NCBI GenBank assembly: GCA_013398275.1
Contig: VZSE01006238.1
Span: 124,001-188,000 of the forward strand
DNA: 64,000 nucleotides
Origin: Promerops cafer
Lineage: Eukaryota > Chordata > Aves > Passeriformes > Nectariniidae
Reading direction: 5' to 3'
Position 1 is the first letter of the stretch. Each line of letters begins with the position of its first letter. The notes beneath the pieces were generated by a model, which made no database searches, was not told where the DNA came from, and saw only the letters and a list, made by a program, of their open reading frames with translations. Made by a program: the position numbers and the translations under genes. This document shows, one piece after another, positions 1-11,292 of this stretch.

Positions 1-125
1 ACAGAAACCAGATGAAGTTTAGCAGTGGTTGCACAAAGGGTGGACCCTTCTCTATCGAAGGATGTTTCTGTGTGTATGTCGTAAATACAACTGATGCGCT
101 GGTCTTATTTTTTAAGCAGAGAAAT
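1..125 (-). CDS. GET4: GET4 exon 6 (cut by window edge)
   Basis: The acceptor is TTTTCAG|A and the reading continues [19 protein letters not shown] to the window edge. The exon is open at position 1, in the middle of the conserved NFIWFL segment. Codon phase matches exon 5. Confidence 0.93.
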
Positions 126-3100
126 CTGAAAAAGGAAAGAGAATGGGGCAAGTTAAAAACAAAGGGCAGAGAAATAGTTTCACCACAGAAAAAGGGAAGC
201 CAAAATCTACTTCACTTGTGCATAGAGGCCATCTCAGGCTTGAACTGATGGTAAAACACAACTGTTAGAGATGGACATCTTTGGGGATGGTTTGGCCATC
301 AGCTGAGGAAGGGGAAAATCACTACTAGAACACACTGTGGAATAGGCAGGTAGGGAGGGAAAACAGACATTAAATATTAATAGAACGAGTTTAACCAGGA
401 TCTAAGCAGATTGTACAGGGTAGTTACTAAAAGAGAACATCAATTTGCAAAATGTGGAAAGACTGGCTACCCTGTAATTCACATTAAAATGATATTGCAT
501 CTACTGGTCCAGGATTGACTATGCTGAGTTAAAAACTGAATTAAAGACCCATTCATCCTCAAACACATCTCCTTTTAGTTTGTATCTGTCAGTATTTGTT
601 GACTCTGTCATTCTATTCCACCTCAACATAATGTGGCATCAGCTAATAGCTTGACACACATGCCTAAAAGTCTCATAATAAAGCTGTACTTCGAGCTCCC
701 AAGCCATTTGTCCCCAACAGATTGATCCCCCAAACAGATCAAATCCTTGTTCAGGTCCAGTTAATTTAACTGGCAATCTCTGCAAGTCCCATTGGCCTAA
801 CAGGCCTTTATCTGGGACAAATGCTGTCAGCAAGCACTAGGAAGGCTGCCACAAGCCATCTCATTTTTGATGGCAGGCTGGCCTCTAATTCTGCACCCTC
901 ACATGTGCAAGGGCTTAGGGCTGTTTTGCCTCACTGCTAGCACGGAACTGCAATTATTTTCATTAGAGAATAAATGACCATGCAAGAGGATTTAACACAG
1001 TATTTGACATATAGGCCAGTAAAGGATGCAGTAGAAGTGCTGTAGAAACACTGAAAAAATAATCTTTTAACTTCTCCACAGAATTTCTCCCCATAAAATT
1101 GTTCGAGTCCTGCATATATTGGATATCCATAAAGGATTTGCTATTGCTCAAAATCACAGCAATCTATAGCAACCAGCTATGGAAAGCAGGACAAATCTGA
1201 CATGACAGCTCACTGCTGCCAAAAGAGAGACAAACTTGCTCTCACCTCCTCCCTCTCCCCCAACACCTACTCTCTCCCTGACTCCCTGCCACACAGTCCT
1301 GTCTCCACCTCCTCCTCACACTCCTCCATAGGCTGCTTTCCCTGCCTGAAGAAAGCCATCAGCTGATTAAACACAGTAAAATTGGCTTTGTCAACCTTCG
1401 TTCTACATGAGCTCTGCAAAAGCACACAATAGCTTGCATTCCCACCTCCTACAAAATAAATGCCTAAAATGAGAGCCAGCAGCAACTCTGTCAAGGCAAG
1501 AACCATCAAGCTGCTGCTTACACACCAGGCTGACCATGACGAGTTGCCTCTTAGGACCTGAGTGAGAGCAAGTTCTGTGCTAAATACAGGGCCTGCTTGA
1601 GTCTAGTATTTGTGAGAACATACAGATAAGCCCTAACGAGACATAAAGTGGTGTTAATAAAGCCAAGAATTGTGCTGTCAGGGTTAAACAGATTACATTC
1701 ATTCTTCAGGCAATCAACATAATTTCAGGTTTTGACCTTAATATATTATTTTACTTTTTTTCTCCCCAGTCTGACGAATTTAACACATCGGTTTTCAGAT
1801 GCTTTTCTCCTGTTGTTGTTCTGGCCAGTTTCACAGTTTCTTTTGCAAAGCCTATGTGGTTAAATTAGATTGGTCCCACACATAATGTCATCTCAGCAAA
1901 ATGCTTCAAAAGAAGTTTAACACCTACTGTAGTACTGCCTGAGCTACAAACATGTCCACCTCACTGCGGTATCCGCGGGACGAGGAGTATTCCACCAGCA
2001 TATTTGCACAGCCCTCACCATCTGTCGAGTGCAAGAAGTGATACCGAGATTCACTATAGTTTTGCTCTAGAAAAAGAAAAAGGAAAAGGCTTTTAAGAAA
2101 TCAGTTCAGCGTACCTGAACATAAAAACAAATTTATTAGGCTTGTACTTTATTAGCTGGTAAAAGAATAAGAGTTACGGGTGTGGTATATAAACAAGACA
2201 GCTAGTAAAAATTGCTACAGACAATTTATAAAGGGAGATAATAATAAATTTTACCCTAAGTACATTTGAACAACTGCTATTAAATACAGTTTACTCAATT
2301 ACAGCTACTGCTGGCTTGAACTTTGGTCATACCATTTTATCTAAGTGAATGCTGACACTTGATGTGCTATCACACCAGTGTTTAGGACAGGAATCAAGAA
2401 ATTCCATATTAGACCATGTGCACCAAGAAGTCAAACAGCACCTTCAGCATCCTTCTTTCATTTCCTATTTTTAGCTTAGCCCACTCTTGCTACCAAAACT
2501 AAAATCACTTCCATATGCTGAACAGAACAGCAATTATACAGGAAAAATGGTGTAAGAAATGGAAATAATTCGTTAGAACCTGAAGCAAAAGACTGTGCAA
2601 AATCACTGCAATGATAAAACTGGATAGCTGCTAATCTTTTGAATTTGAAAGCTTTGTTTTAAAAATCTGAGCCTTCTGTGATGAAACTCAAAAAGGTACA
2701 GACTAAGAAAATGTAGGCATTTTACTCTTCAAGAGAACATTGAGAAGGCGGCTACAAAATGGGGACTTTTACTTTCAGAATGCAACTGTTTCTTATCCTA
2801 ATTGTAGCAGCTTCTAACTTGAATGCTGTGAGAAAAATGCTCCCTTCCTGGCAGGCAGCAGCCATCAGGCTAACATAAATCCCAGGAGAGCAGCTAGGGA
2901 ATTGCCTATGGCATGCAGAGAGGCTGCAGCATTGACCATTATTGGGTCAGGGTTGATACATGAAACCACTGTCATCACTTGGCAGCTACTGAGAAATGTA
3001 AAATAAACAATCATCTTGCACAGTTATCCATGGGAAACCACAGAAAAAATGGCATGTATTCAACTGTTCTCAATCACCTTTATGTTTTGAACACAAGACT

Positions 3101-6100
3101 GTAAACACTGGCTATCATCCACAAGTACAGTAATTATTTAGAGCATTTTGTGTTTCTCTTACATCACATCACAAGTGATAAAATGGCTCATAAATCAAAT
3201 GCAACAGCATTAATTTTGAAATAACCCTGCTGGCCAACTTCTCAAAAAGTACTTAATTACAGTCCAAAGACTGTTTTGGATGCCAGGTGATGTATTTCAA
3301 TCTTTGTCATGTTTATCCAGGATTTAAAAACAAAAAAAACTTGCCAACAGAACATCTTTGCTCCCTGGCAATTCTCCTCCTAATGACACAATCAAACTAC
3401 CTCAGTGTGTAAAGGATCAACCTGCCTTTTACAGAGAGCCTTACAGCAGTTGTGTTTTGGATTTTGCACTAATACAGAGCTACAGACCTATTTTTTTCCT
3501 GTAACATTAAGAAGACATTAATGCAAAAATCATATAACAGCAAAACTCAATCAATCATTTCCACCTCAGCTTCCTTAGATTATTCCCAAAGCAGATGTCT
3601 TAGAACACCTTGCTTTCAACATTTTCAAAGGAAAACACAGAAAAGCCAGTTGATTTTTCTTACCTTTCCACAGGGTAATAGCTAGTAACTGGTGTAGCTT
3701 TGGATGTCCAAGTTTTCCTGATCCCCCACTGGACCATTTTAGTGCTCTGGATACGAAAGCCACTCTTTCGGGAGAATTTGGATCCATTAAACTAAACAAT
3801 TTAGCCAAGTTTTCTAGAAGCAATAAGATTGAAAAATATTTAGCATTAAGAAAACTAAGATGATCTGCTGCTTCTAATGCAGCTCTGAGATCCATCTTTA
3901 GGACAGGCAGCAGTGTTAGTTCCAAGCATGCCCATAAAGCCATCAGGAACCCATAATTCTCTAACGAAGTTTCCCCCAGTCCATTCCTATGGGGAAGGTA
4001 ACCCTTAGCCATGTTGGGAATGCATCCAAAAAGAATTGCAGCTTTCAAGACTATTAACAAGTCACTGTGAAGGGAAAGCCCAACTAAATGCCACCAAACC
4101 AAGAGCAGAGGTCACCTCACCTAAAAGGTCTTCTGCTACTTTTGCATCCGACTTCTCCAAAGACTCCAAAACCAGCATGGACAGATCAGCAGCACTGTTT
4201 TGCTACAAAACAGACACATACTGGCAGTGATGAATGTATCAGGGCATAAAAAGAAACATCAACCAGAATTTTGGCAGCAGCAGGTTTAATGCTTTTATCA
4301 ACATCTACAGCTAGGGCACAGTATCAAGTCTCAGCCTTCCTGATAAAAAAATTATAGTAATTTGATGGCATCAAAGAGAAGCCTCCAGGAAAGCAGAACA
4401 CAGGCATTATTTGGATGCTCCCAAACACTACTGCTGCATGTTCCAGCTTGGCATAATTCTTCTTGTGGAGAAAGGCTCAACAAAGAGATAAAACAAAAGA
4501 TTACAAAGCAATTATCCCAAACATTTACCACTGAGAACTCACCATTCATCTCTCAAAATGTTGAGAGTAACAGCCCCCTGCCCCAAAGCCACACACACAA
4601 AACCAGTGGCTTACCTGGTTATGACTGAAGAACAGTAAAGCCCCTGAATACATTAGTTCTCTTGCTTCTGCGTGTTTTCCTTGTGACATATACCTGAAAA
4701 AAATACCAAAGCCATGATAAAAATTACCACTAAGTAAGTTGTGTATGCTCAAAGTTACTTTTATTTATAGGATTACAAGATTGCTAAAATTTAAAATAGT
4801 GACAACAAGGGATTTATTTTTAAATCAGGTTAGTTTCAATAATGATGTAGGTGCAAGTTGCAATTTTCTGCTCCAGACCTGATGGAATAAAACGAAGAAT
4901 ATAAGAATGAAAATGGAGAGAGTTACAAATATGTTTGGGGCTGGAACAAGAAAAAACCGAAGACTTCAACTGAGCAAAAGATGCCAATGTACTGAGCCTC
5001 TACCAAAGCCATCCCAGTGAAACAATTTTTGAAATACCTCCTGGAGAGCTCGCTGACCTTTCCACTGGTCTAAGTCTCTCTGACCACTACAACTCTGCCA
5101 GGGGACATCAGCCTGTCCTAGTCCTCTGTTGAACCAAAGGAGCTTGTCTCTCATGGGTTTGAGAGTAAGATAAGCACAGCCAGCAAGATTCACCATGCAA
5201 CATTTCAAAAGAGACAAAATATAATGCTTCAAAACACACCTTCCACCTTTCTCACTTAAGAGTTAATGAAGAAGTAAGGAATTAAAGAATTTGCTCCCAG
5301 TGGTTACCTCAGGACCTCTTACCACAGAGCTGTGATTGCAGCCTCCTGCACATCATCACTGTCAGTAACTACAGCTCTTGGAGAGTCACAGCTCTAGCTT
5401 ACAAACACAGCATTTCCCATAAAAGCAGTTTAGGTGTGGCAGTTTCCAAATTCCATTTCTCTTAACTGCTAATCAAGAAGTCTGTGCTCTCAGTAGCTGA
5501 TTTGCTCGTATCAGCAGAGGCAGGCGTCAGCTCTACCCCGCAGCTTTAGCACCTGCACTTTGGTTTGTCCTCTGTGACACACCTGGCTGGGCTGTGCCCA
5601 TGTCACCCCTTTCTGTTCCTGGGGCTCAGGGCAGCCCCTCTGCTCCTGAAGCCCCGGGGGCCCCCCAGGCTGTTCCAAGATTGCCTATGGGGTAACAGAG
5701 GGGTTGGTGGTTCTGGGGGTGAAGCAGTCAGGGGGTGGTGGGACAGCAGGACAGTGTGGCCATGCGGGGTCACACCAACCAAAGGGACAACCAGAGCATC
5801 CCAAACCTCTTGTGCTGTGTCCCAGATTCCTGTCAAATGTATCCCCTCTGGGGACAGGCCCTACTGGTAACATCACACAAACAAACAAGGGAGGAGACAC
5901 TCCCATCCTGCTCATCAACTCTAAGAAACCCCAAGGTCTTTTATCCAAAACAGAACTGAAATAATGGAAGGCACAATGATAGTGTTTTGGAATAATTCTC
6001 AACAACTCGGATTTGCAATCACCATGGTAAATGTGAGTCGAATCCGTAGCTCCAACGTTTTTATAGTTGGGCTCCCATCCAGGTTTGCTTCTAGGAGCTG

Positions 6101-8926
6101 GACTCAGCATGGATCTACTTCCACAAATTCTACTTCCAGTAGATTTACAGTGCTATATGGAAGCTCCTAATCTGAGAATTATTACAGACGATACTAAAAG
6201 CTGCTGAAAACAATTTTACGATATAAAATACATTCTAAGGAGCTGGGGTTTTTCAAAGAACTTTTATCAGAAAAGTTCTTTAATAAAAATAAATATTGAT
6301 GACATTGCACTAAATAGTATTTTAAAAACAAGAGAAGTCCTGGAACACATTAGTTATACCAGAAAAATGACCTACGAGTATCAGGGAAATAGAAATGCAT
6401 ATAACAAGAATATTACACTTTGAAGAGTGACTCAGTTACCAAATCATGAAGAGAGAAGAGTTCAGCCCAGCCAGCCTGGGGAGTAACAAACACCACCAGC
6501 TCAGGTGTGTCCGGGGGAGCTCAGGGTTAGGCAGGAACAGCAGTTTTCCACCTGCTCTGTGGATCACAGAGGGATAATAAGTCTGCAGGAGGCAGGCTTA
6601 TGGTAATCTTTCCTCCTCCACTTCTTCCCCTCCTCCACCCTAAAATACATTTCAGTGCATGAAACTGACTCAGGATTTCAAGTTTACTCTCTGACAGACA
6701 AGACAAATATTTTACAGGCCTGTGTGTTTAAAAGGAATAAGCACTAGCAATCTCAATCACAGTCCTAGAGCTCAGGTCATCCCAATCAGCACTAACGTGT
6801 CTGAAAAAATGCTGATTTTTCTCACATTTTACAGAGGATTCACAGGACTACTCAACCATGCAAATGTCACCTTTTCATTTAACTGAACACATCCTTTCAC
6901 TTGTATTTAAAATGGAAAAGGTAGGATATTTGATTCCAAATTAATTCAGGGAGGCTTGAGTATGTGAGCTAATACATCCAGAGGACTGGAGGAGAAGTGA
7001 CCTCCTGAGCCAGGACTTCCCACACCACTGCAGACACCACATCACATAATCCCTACTATAAAATAGGCCAGGCTTTGTCTTAAATTTAGATTTATTCTCA
7101 AATACAATTTAAGTCTTAAGGCCTGGATGGAGCCTCGCTGATCCCATCAGAGGGGTTATGGAAGAACAAACTGATTTAATGTGATGGTGCTGGTACACAG
7201 GGCAGGGCAGGCTGGCTGATGTACGCTGGGAGCACAAGGAGGATTATGCACCAAGGACTTTCCTTCCCACTTTCTTCCATGACTGCTATTTTTCTGTGCT
7301 TACTCATAGGCCTGTTCTCATCCCAACACAGATGAGAATAGGAGATACAAGACACAGGACAGGGAGGGTGGTGTCCAGTTTTGGACCTCTCACTCCAAGA
7401 AAGACACTGAGAGGCTGGAAAGTGTCCAGAGAAGGGCAGTGGAGCTGCTGAAGAATCCAGAGCATGAGTCTGATGAGGAGCAGCTGAGGGAGCTGGGGGA
7501 ATTCAGCTGCGACAAATGAAAGCAGGTTGGAGCCAGGTGCTCCTCTCCCAGGCAGCCAGTGATGGGATGACAGGAAATGGCTTTAACAGGAGGTTCAGGT
7601 CAGACACTGGGAGAAATTTCTTTACAGAAGGGGTGGTCAAGCTGGAACTGGGCCCAGCAGCCCAGGGAGGTGGTGGAGTCACGTTCCCTAGAAGGGTTCA
7701 AGAAACAACCAGATGTGGCACTTAGTGCCACTGTCTAGTTGACAGGTGATGAACGCCAAAAGTTGGACCTGATGACATCAGAGGTCTTTTCCAACCTAAT
7801 TGATTCTGTGAAGCCAAATTTCCATCCTGTCCTCTCCCAGAAGAACCACAAGTAAACAAAGCTGGGCCCAACTGAGGAAGCCCCTAGGACAAACACCTTT
7901 TTCTGTGCTCCTGCAAGCAAGGCTCTACATGTTAAAATCTGATTAGAGAAAGGGTGACCCCTGCAAGTTGCAGTGGATGTGAAAAATGAAGCCTAAAAAT
8001 GCTTTGCAATAAAAACAATTTCCTTATGATAAAAGAGGTGGTAGTAACACTTCTGAATAAATGCCCAAGCCTGCTCTACTTAGTCACTGTCACGTACACA
8101 AATACTACACCAAGTGGAATTCATTCCAAAAAGCTCCTCCGTGCAGGCGATTCTGGCCACCCTGAGAGCTGCACGTATCTGACCGCGGCACCAGGGTGAC
8201 CGTGCCGTGCCACAAAGTAACCCCATGTCCCGGCTGAGCAACAATCAACCTTCAAACCCTGCGACCGTCACTGCGCAGCCACCTGACATTTCCACTGAGC
8301 TGGCAGAGCACCGGCTGTGCAGGGCTCAGCTCCAGGATGGCCCCGGGACACGGGGCGAGCCCCGACCCGAGCGCCAGGGGACGCCCGGGGAGACACCCTG
8401 AGCCCATCCTGCTGGCCGGGGGGCTTCACGCGGCCTCCCCGGAACGTGAGGCCACCGAGAGGCGTTGGGGGACGGGGGCCGAAACTCCGCTCTGCCCGTG
8501 ACCTCTGGGCAGAGTGACGCAACACCCCCCGCGCGTCACCGGACACTGCCCGGGCCGGCGGGGCACGGACCGGCCCGGGGTCGGGGCCGGCCTCTAAAGG
8601 CCGGCGAGCAGCGGCTCCCCCGCCGCCCCGNNNNNNNNNNNNNNNNNNNNNNNNNNNNNNNNNNNNNNNNNNNNNNNNNNNNNNNNNNNNGGGGGGGGAG
8701 AGTGCGTGGGAAGGCTCTGGAAGGCGGGGGGGGGGAGGGGCGGCGCGGCGGGCCCGGCGCGGCCCTACCTGAAGAAGAGCGTTCGGTACATCTGGTGCGC
8801 CTCGTAGTAGTCGCCTTTCTCGACGCTGGCGCGCAGCTTCCCCTCCACGCGCTGCACGCCGCCGCGGTTCCTGCCGCCGCCGCCTTTCGCGGCTTCCTGC
8901 TCCGCCGCCATGATCGCCGCCGCCAT
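1..8926 (-). CDS. GET4: GET4, Golgi-to-ER traffic protein 4 homolog (5' part, exons 1-6 of a longer gene)
   Basis: GET4 works in the cytosol with UBL4A and BAG6. It binds GET3/TRC40 and helps hand tail-anchored membrane proteins to the ER insertion pathway. Six coding exons join with consistent phases: 8926-8769, 4693-4615, 4202-4121, 3813-3664, 2066-1928 and 125-1 (733 nt, about 244 codons). The human protein is about 327 residues, so roughly the last quarter lies beyond the left edge. Recognisable conserved stretches are [15 protein letters not shown] (exon 1), [10 protein letters not shown] (exon 2), [11 protein letters not shown] and [12 protein letters not shown] (exon 4) and the C-terminal [17 protein letters not shown] (exon 6). 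These form the alpha-helical solenoid of the family. I see no disrupted frame. The identification is near certain; exact junctions rest on GT/AG rules and on phase. Confidence 0.97.
126..1927 (-). other. GET4: GET4 intron 5
   Basis: Intron between exons 5 and 6, 1.8 kb. I see no repeat family, RNA gene or extra exon in it. Confidence 0.8.
1928..2066 (-). CDS. GET4: GET4 exon 5
   Basis: This 139-nt exon covers residues 157-202 ([20 protein letters not shown] region). The acceptor is a polypyrimidine tract plus CTAG|AG. The donor I chose, CTACA|GTAGGT, keeps phase with exon 6; one codon further on there is an in-frame TAG, so read-through would stop at once. Confidence 0.92.
2067..3663 (-). 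other. GET4: GET4 intron 4
   Basis: AT-rich intron of 1.6 kb. No recognisable element. Confidence 0.8.
3664..3813 (-). CDS. GET4: GET4 exon 4
   Basis: This 150-nt exon covers residues 107-156. It encodes the highly conserved [19 protein letters not shown] and [19 protein letters not shown] segments. The acceptor is TTCTAG|AAAAC and the donor is AAAG|GTAAGA. Confidence 0.96.
4121..4202 (-). CDS. GET4: GET4 exon 3
   Basis: This 82-nt exon covers residues 80-106 ([17 protein letters not shown] region). The acceptor is TAG|CAAAAC and the donor is TTAG|GTGAGG. Its last base begins the Glu codon finished by exon 4. Confidence 0.94.
4615..4693 (-). CDS. GET4: GET4 exon 2
   Basis: This 79-nt exon covers residues 53-79 ([20 protein letters not shown] region). 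The acceptor is TTTTTTCAG|G and the donor is CAG|GTAAGC. The first base completes the Arg codon begun in exon 1. Confidence 0.95.
5570..6180. mobile_element. possible decayed endogenous retrovirus-like fragment
   Basis: A GC-rich, CpG-poor block (about 5575-5850) is followed by a distinct segment. Near 6066-6080, read on the minus strand, that segment holds a sequence resembling a tRNA-Lys type primer-binding site (TGGGAGCCCAAC where the retroviral form is TGGCGCCCAAC). Base composition differs from the flanking intron. I found no paired LTRs, target duplication or intact retroviral gene, so this could equally be unrelated unique sequence. The call is a weak inference from one short motif. 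Confidence 0.25.
7345..7810 (+). mobile_element. CR1 LINE fragment (3' end, internally deleted)
   Basis: The sequence follows the avian CR1 3' region. It has the 'gtccagttttggacctctca...' stretch, 'gggagaaatttctttacagaa', 'cccagggaggtggtggagtc' and the final 'gaggtcttttccaaccta' followed by an ATTCTGTG-type terminus, which is the CR1 hallmark (no poly-A tail). Part of the middle is missing relative to the consensus as I remember it. It lies antisense to GET4. Confidence 0.93.
8631..8690. other. assembly gap (60 N)
   Basis: Sixty N bases lie within GET4 intron 1 inside the CpG island. Eight Gs follow directly, and a ten-G run sits near 8728, which suggests a sequencing failure in G-rich DNA. 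True length is unknown. Confidence 0.98.
8769..8926 (-). CDS. GET4: GET4 exon 1 coding part
   Basis: Residues 1-52 plus two bases of codon 53; the donor is CAG|GTAGGG. It opens [18 protein letters not shown] and then enters the conserved [20 protein letters not shown] block. Two in-frame ATGs lie five codons apart (8926 and 8911). I took the outer one because the human protein also has two Met codons close together here. An N-terminal Ala/Gly-rich low-complexity tail is normal for the family. Confidence 0.95.
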
Positions 8927-9540
8927 CAGCGCGGAGGATGGGGAGGGGAGGCGGGAGCCGGGCGCATGCGCACGGAGCCCCGGCGCCCCGCTGCCCGGCT
9001 TCCGCCCGTTCGGACGGCGGCCCGCGAGGCTCAACCCATGCGGCTGCGCGCGGCGTCCCGAGCGGTAACGGCGGCGCGGGGGCTGAAAACGACGTGAGAG
9101 GAACCCGGGACTCGAGCCGGGGCACGACCGGCCCTGGAGCGCACTGCAGCACAGCAAACTGCAGAATAATTTAAAAAAGTAGTAAAAATCCAGGAGTGGT
9201 TGCTGGAGCGCAGGCAATCAGAGTGGCTGAGGACTGCTCCGGCTCAGGGATCCAGGCAAGGCTGAGGGAAGAGGAGTTTAACCAACCCCCCACCCTTCAC
9301 ACCGCTGAACGGCATCCAGCAACGACGCAGTTGTGCTTTTTTCCCGTCTCCACCTCTGTTGTTTACCTACCAGCCACACGCTGCTCCTGGACCTGCCCCT
9401 TAAAGCTTTCTGACCCTGCCCCTTGTAAAAGCCTGAGTGAAATCCCCCCACGCCTGCCCCAGCTCGGGGCAATTTTGAAATCACACTCTTTCCTCACTTA
9501 TTTAAGCAGCTGATAAAAAAAAAAAATACAGAAAAGAGGC
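8927..9540. other. short SUN1-GET4 intergenic interval
   Basis: Holds the upstream half of the GET4 CpG island (to about 9150) and then about 370 bases of ordinary sequence before the inferred SUN1 cleavage site. No independent gene is visible. Confidence 0.7.
8962..8971. promoter_or_regulatory. NRF1-type palindromic site
   Basis: GCGCATGCGC matches the core NRF1 consensus and lies 36-45 bases upstream of the GET4 ATG, a typical position in CpG-island promoters. Binding is inferred. Confidence 0.6.
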
Positions 9541-11178
9541 TTTATTTCTTGTTTCAAGTATTACATGCACTTTCAAAAATTAAAACTCTTTATTTAAACA
9601 TCTCAATAGCATCTTGTCAGTTTGGAGGCAGCAAAGAAGAACAGACATTTTGAAAAGCATTTACAAAAATACATTGCACAAAGTCCTATCTTGCTTTTTT
9701 AAAAATAAGTTAGTGTTATTCAAAATATTCCCCCCAGCTACCTAATTTCAATTTATACAGGATAATTCTAATTTTAAATATGTAACCTATAATATGAAAA
9801 CACCTGTACATGTGTCATCTACTCCTCTGCGTAGGCCATAGGTTCTGTCTCTAGGTCGAGTGAAAAACAGTTCTTCACATGGAGACTTTTTGTATTTCAA
9901 ACATTCGAGGACTGTTGTGCAACATACATAACTCAATTCAGAAAACCAGTCAGCAGGTCCATGTGGTAACAGTTCTGTGTAACTACAAAATGCACTACAA
10001 CAGCAAGATAAAAATTCTGCATACAAGTGAACTTCAGGAATTTTTTCCAAAAAGGATCTTCAAAGCAGCAAGGCTAAGGGGGGCAAGAAGCAGTTTCATC
10101 TCGTTCTACGTGGAAATGTTGTTTCCAAGAGCAACTCTACTCATCTGGTACCCGACTAAGGCTTGTGGGGAGGATCAGGAATGCCCGTGTTTGCACACAG
10201 CAGCGCTGAGCTCGAGTCCCTCTTGTAACTGTGACGCAGTGACAATTACTTCGGGCTTGTTTTCCACACACTGAATTGTCACAGTACATTTATGGAGTAT
10301 AACAATCAACCAATCTAAGGAAATCTTGTCCCAAAGAGATCACTTTTGACAAACTAAGGTAGTTCAACTGCTGTAAAGCAGGGTTTACTGAGCAATTCAG
10401 CAGGCTTATCAGCTCCGAGCCCATCAGTCAGTACATCAAGGTCGATTTGGGATTGACACTAAAAAAAGAACAAACTGGCCAAGTTGCCATGGTAAAAACC
10501 CTTAAAATAACTTCAGTTATTTAAAGTTATCCCTGACTTTTAGAGCAATTCGCGGCCACAAATTACAGTAAAGCATTCTCAGTCGCTGGTGTTTAAACTG
10601 CTTTTTGGTTGTGTTAGCTTTCCCTGACAGTAGTATTTATTATATTCAACATGTAGCAAAGAAGCCCTTTTGGATCCACCAAAAAGGTCAAAACCAACTG
10701 TCAACTGAAGGACACCTTTAGCCACAGTCAGTGTTCAAAATGTACCACAGTTTTTGGCTTATGGTGCCAAGCTAGCAAAAGTATGCAGTTAAGTCCTGGA
10801 TTAAAAAAGAACAGATTCCTAGTTGCAGAAAGTGTGGTTTATTCTTTTAAAAAAACCTATACATTCATTTGTAATAAAATGTGTCACCTGTTTGCCAACT
10901 GGGCTTTATGAACCAGAGCTGTTTGCATGCATTATTTCTCTCAGCATGGACACAGAAATATGAAGCGAACTGGCAATTACAAGCTGAGCCTTAGAACAAA
11001 TAAAAATGGGGGTTTCTACATTTCTGCTGACAGTCTTCTGCCTTTATCAGAGGATCAACAGCTCTGCAGTGTGCATCTTGCATCCTCGTCCTTTACAGAT
11101 TCCAGTGTTGTAGGCTTCCCAGTATATACAGATTAGGAACAACATGTACAAAGCAGCCACCCCCAGCTGTAGTGTGGA
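9525..11178 (-). other. SUN1: SUN1 3'UTR
   Basis: About 1.65 kb follow the stop without another gene. AATAAA signals on the minus strand lie at 9594-9589 and 9546-9541. The second is followed by a long T-run (minus-strand U-rich element, about 9521-9509), which favours cleavage near 9525. Earlier AATAAA-like hexamers (for example near 10834) could give shorter forms. Confidence 0.7.
9541..9546 (-). terminator. SUN1: SUN1 polyadenylation signal (probable distal site)
   Basis: AATAAA on the minus strand with a U-rich downstream element 20-30 bases on. A second AATAAA sits at 9589-9594. Confidence 0.6.
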
Positions 11179-11292
11179 TTACTCGGCAGGTTTCCCGTGC
11201 ACTCTGAACCGGTAAAGGCAGGTGTACTCTGCATGGCCCCAGTTAGAGAAAATCCTCAGCTCCACTATCTGGAATGCGTCTTCATTTTTCTC
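11179..11292 (-). CDS. SUN1: SUN1 coding exon 20 and stop
   Basis: Residues 792-828: QIVELRIFSNWGHAEYTC, then YRFRVHGKPAE and TAA at 11181-11179. The C-terminal strand and C816 are intact. Confidence 0.97.
   Translation of the reverse strand, partial: EKNEDAFQIVELRIFSNWGHAEYTCLYRFRVHGKPAE

Larger units (their letters stand above)
4694..8768 (-). other. GET4: GET4 intron 1
   Basis: This 4.1-kb intron contains a possible retrovirus-like fragment (about 5570-6180), a CR1 3' fragment (7345-7810) and, next to exon 1, the downstream part of the CpG island with the 60-base N gap. About 4694-5560 and 6200-7340 show nothing I can name. Confidence 0.75.
8190..9150 (-). promoter_or_regulatory. GET4: CpG-island promoter of GET4
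   Basis: A sharply bounded GC- and CpG-dense block centred on GET4 exon 1, the usual form of a housekeeping promoter. A perfect NRF1-type GCGCATGCGC lies at 8962-8971, just upstream of the start codon. Long G runs flank an N gap at 8631-8690. The transcription start is probably near 8950-9000, inferred only from motif position. Confidence 0.85.

Noticed and set aside
5685..6110. 141-codon minus-strand open frame in GET4 intron 1
   Set aside because: It overlaps the possible retrovirus-like block but shows no recognisable retroviral motif; not called as a gene.
8268..9152. Long open frames on both strands through the GET4 CpG island
   Set aside because: Stop-poor GC-rich DNA read partly through Ns; only the GET4 exon 1 segment has conserved protein sequence.
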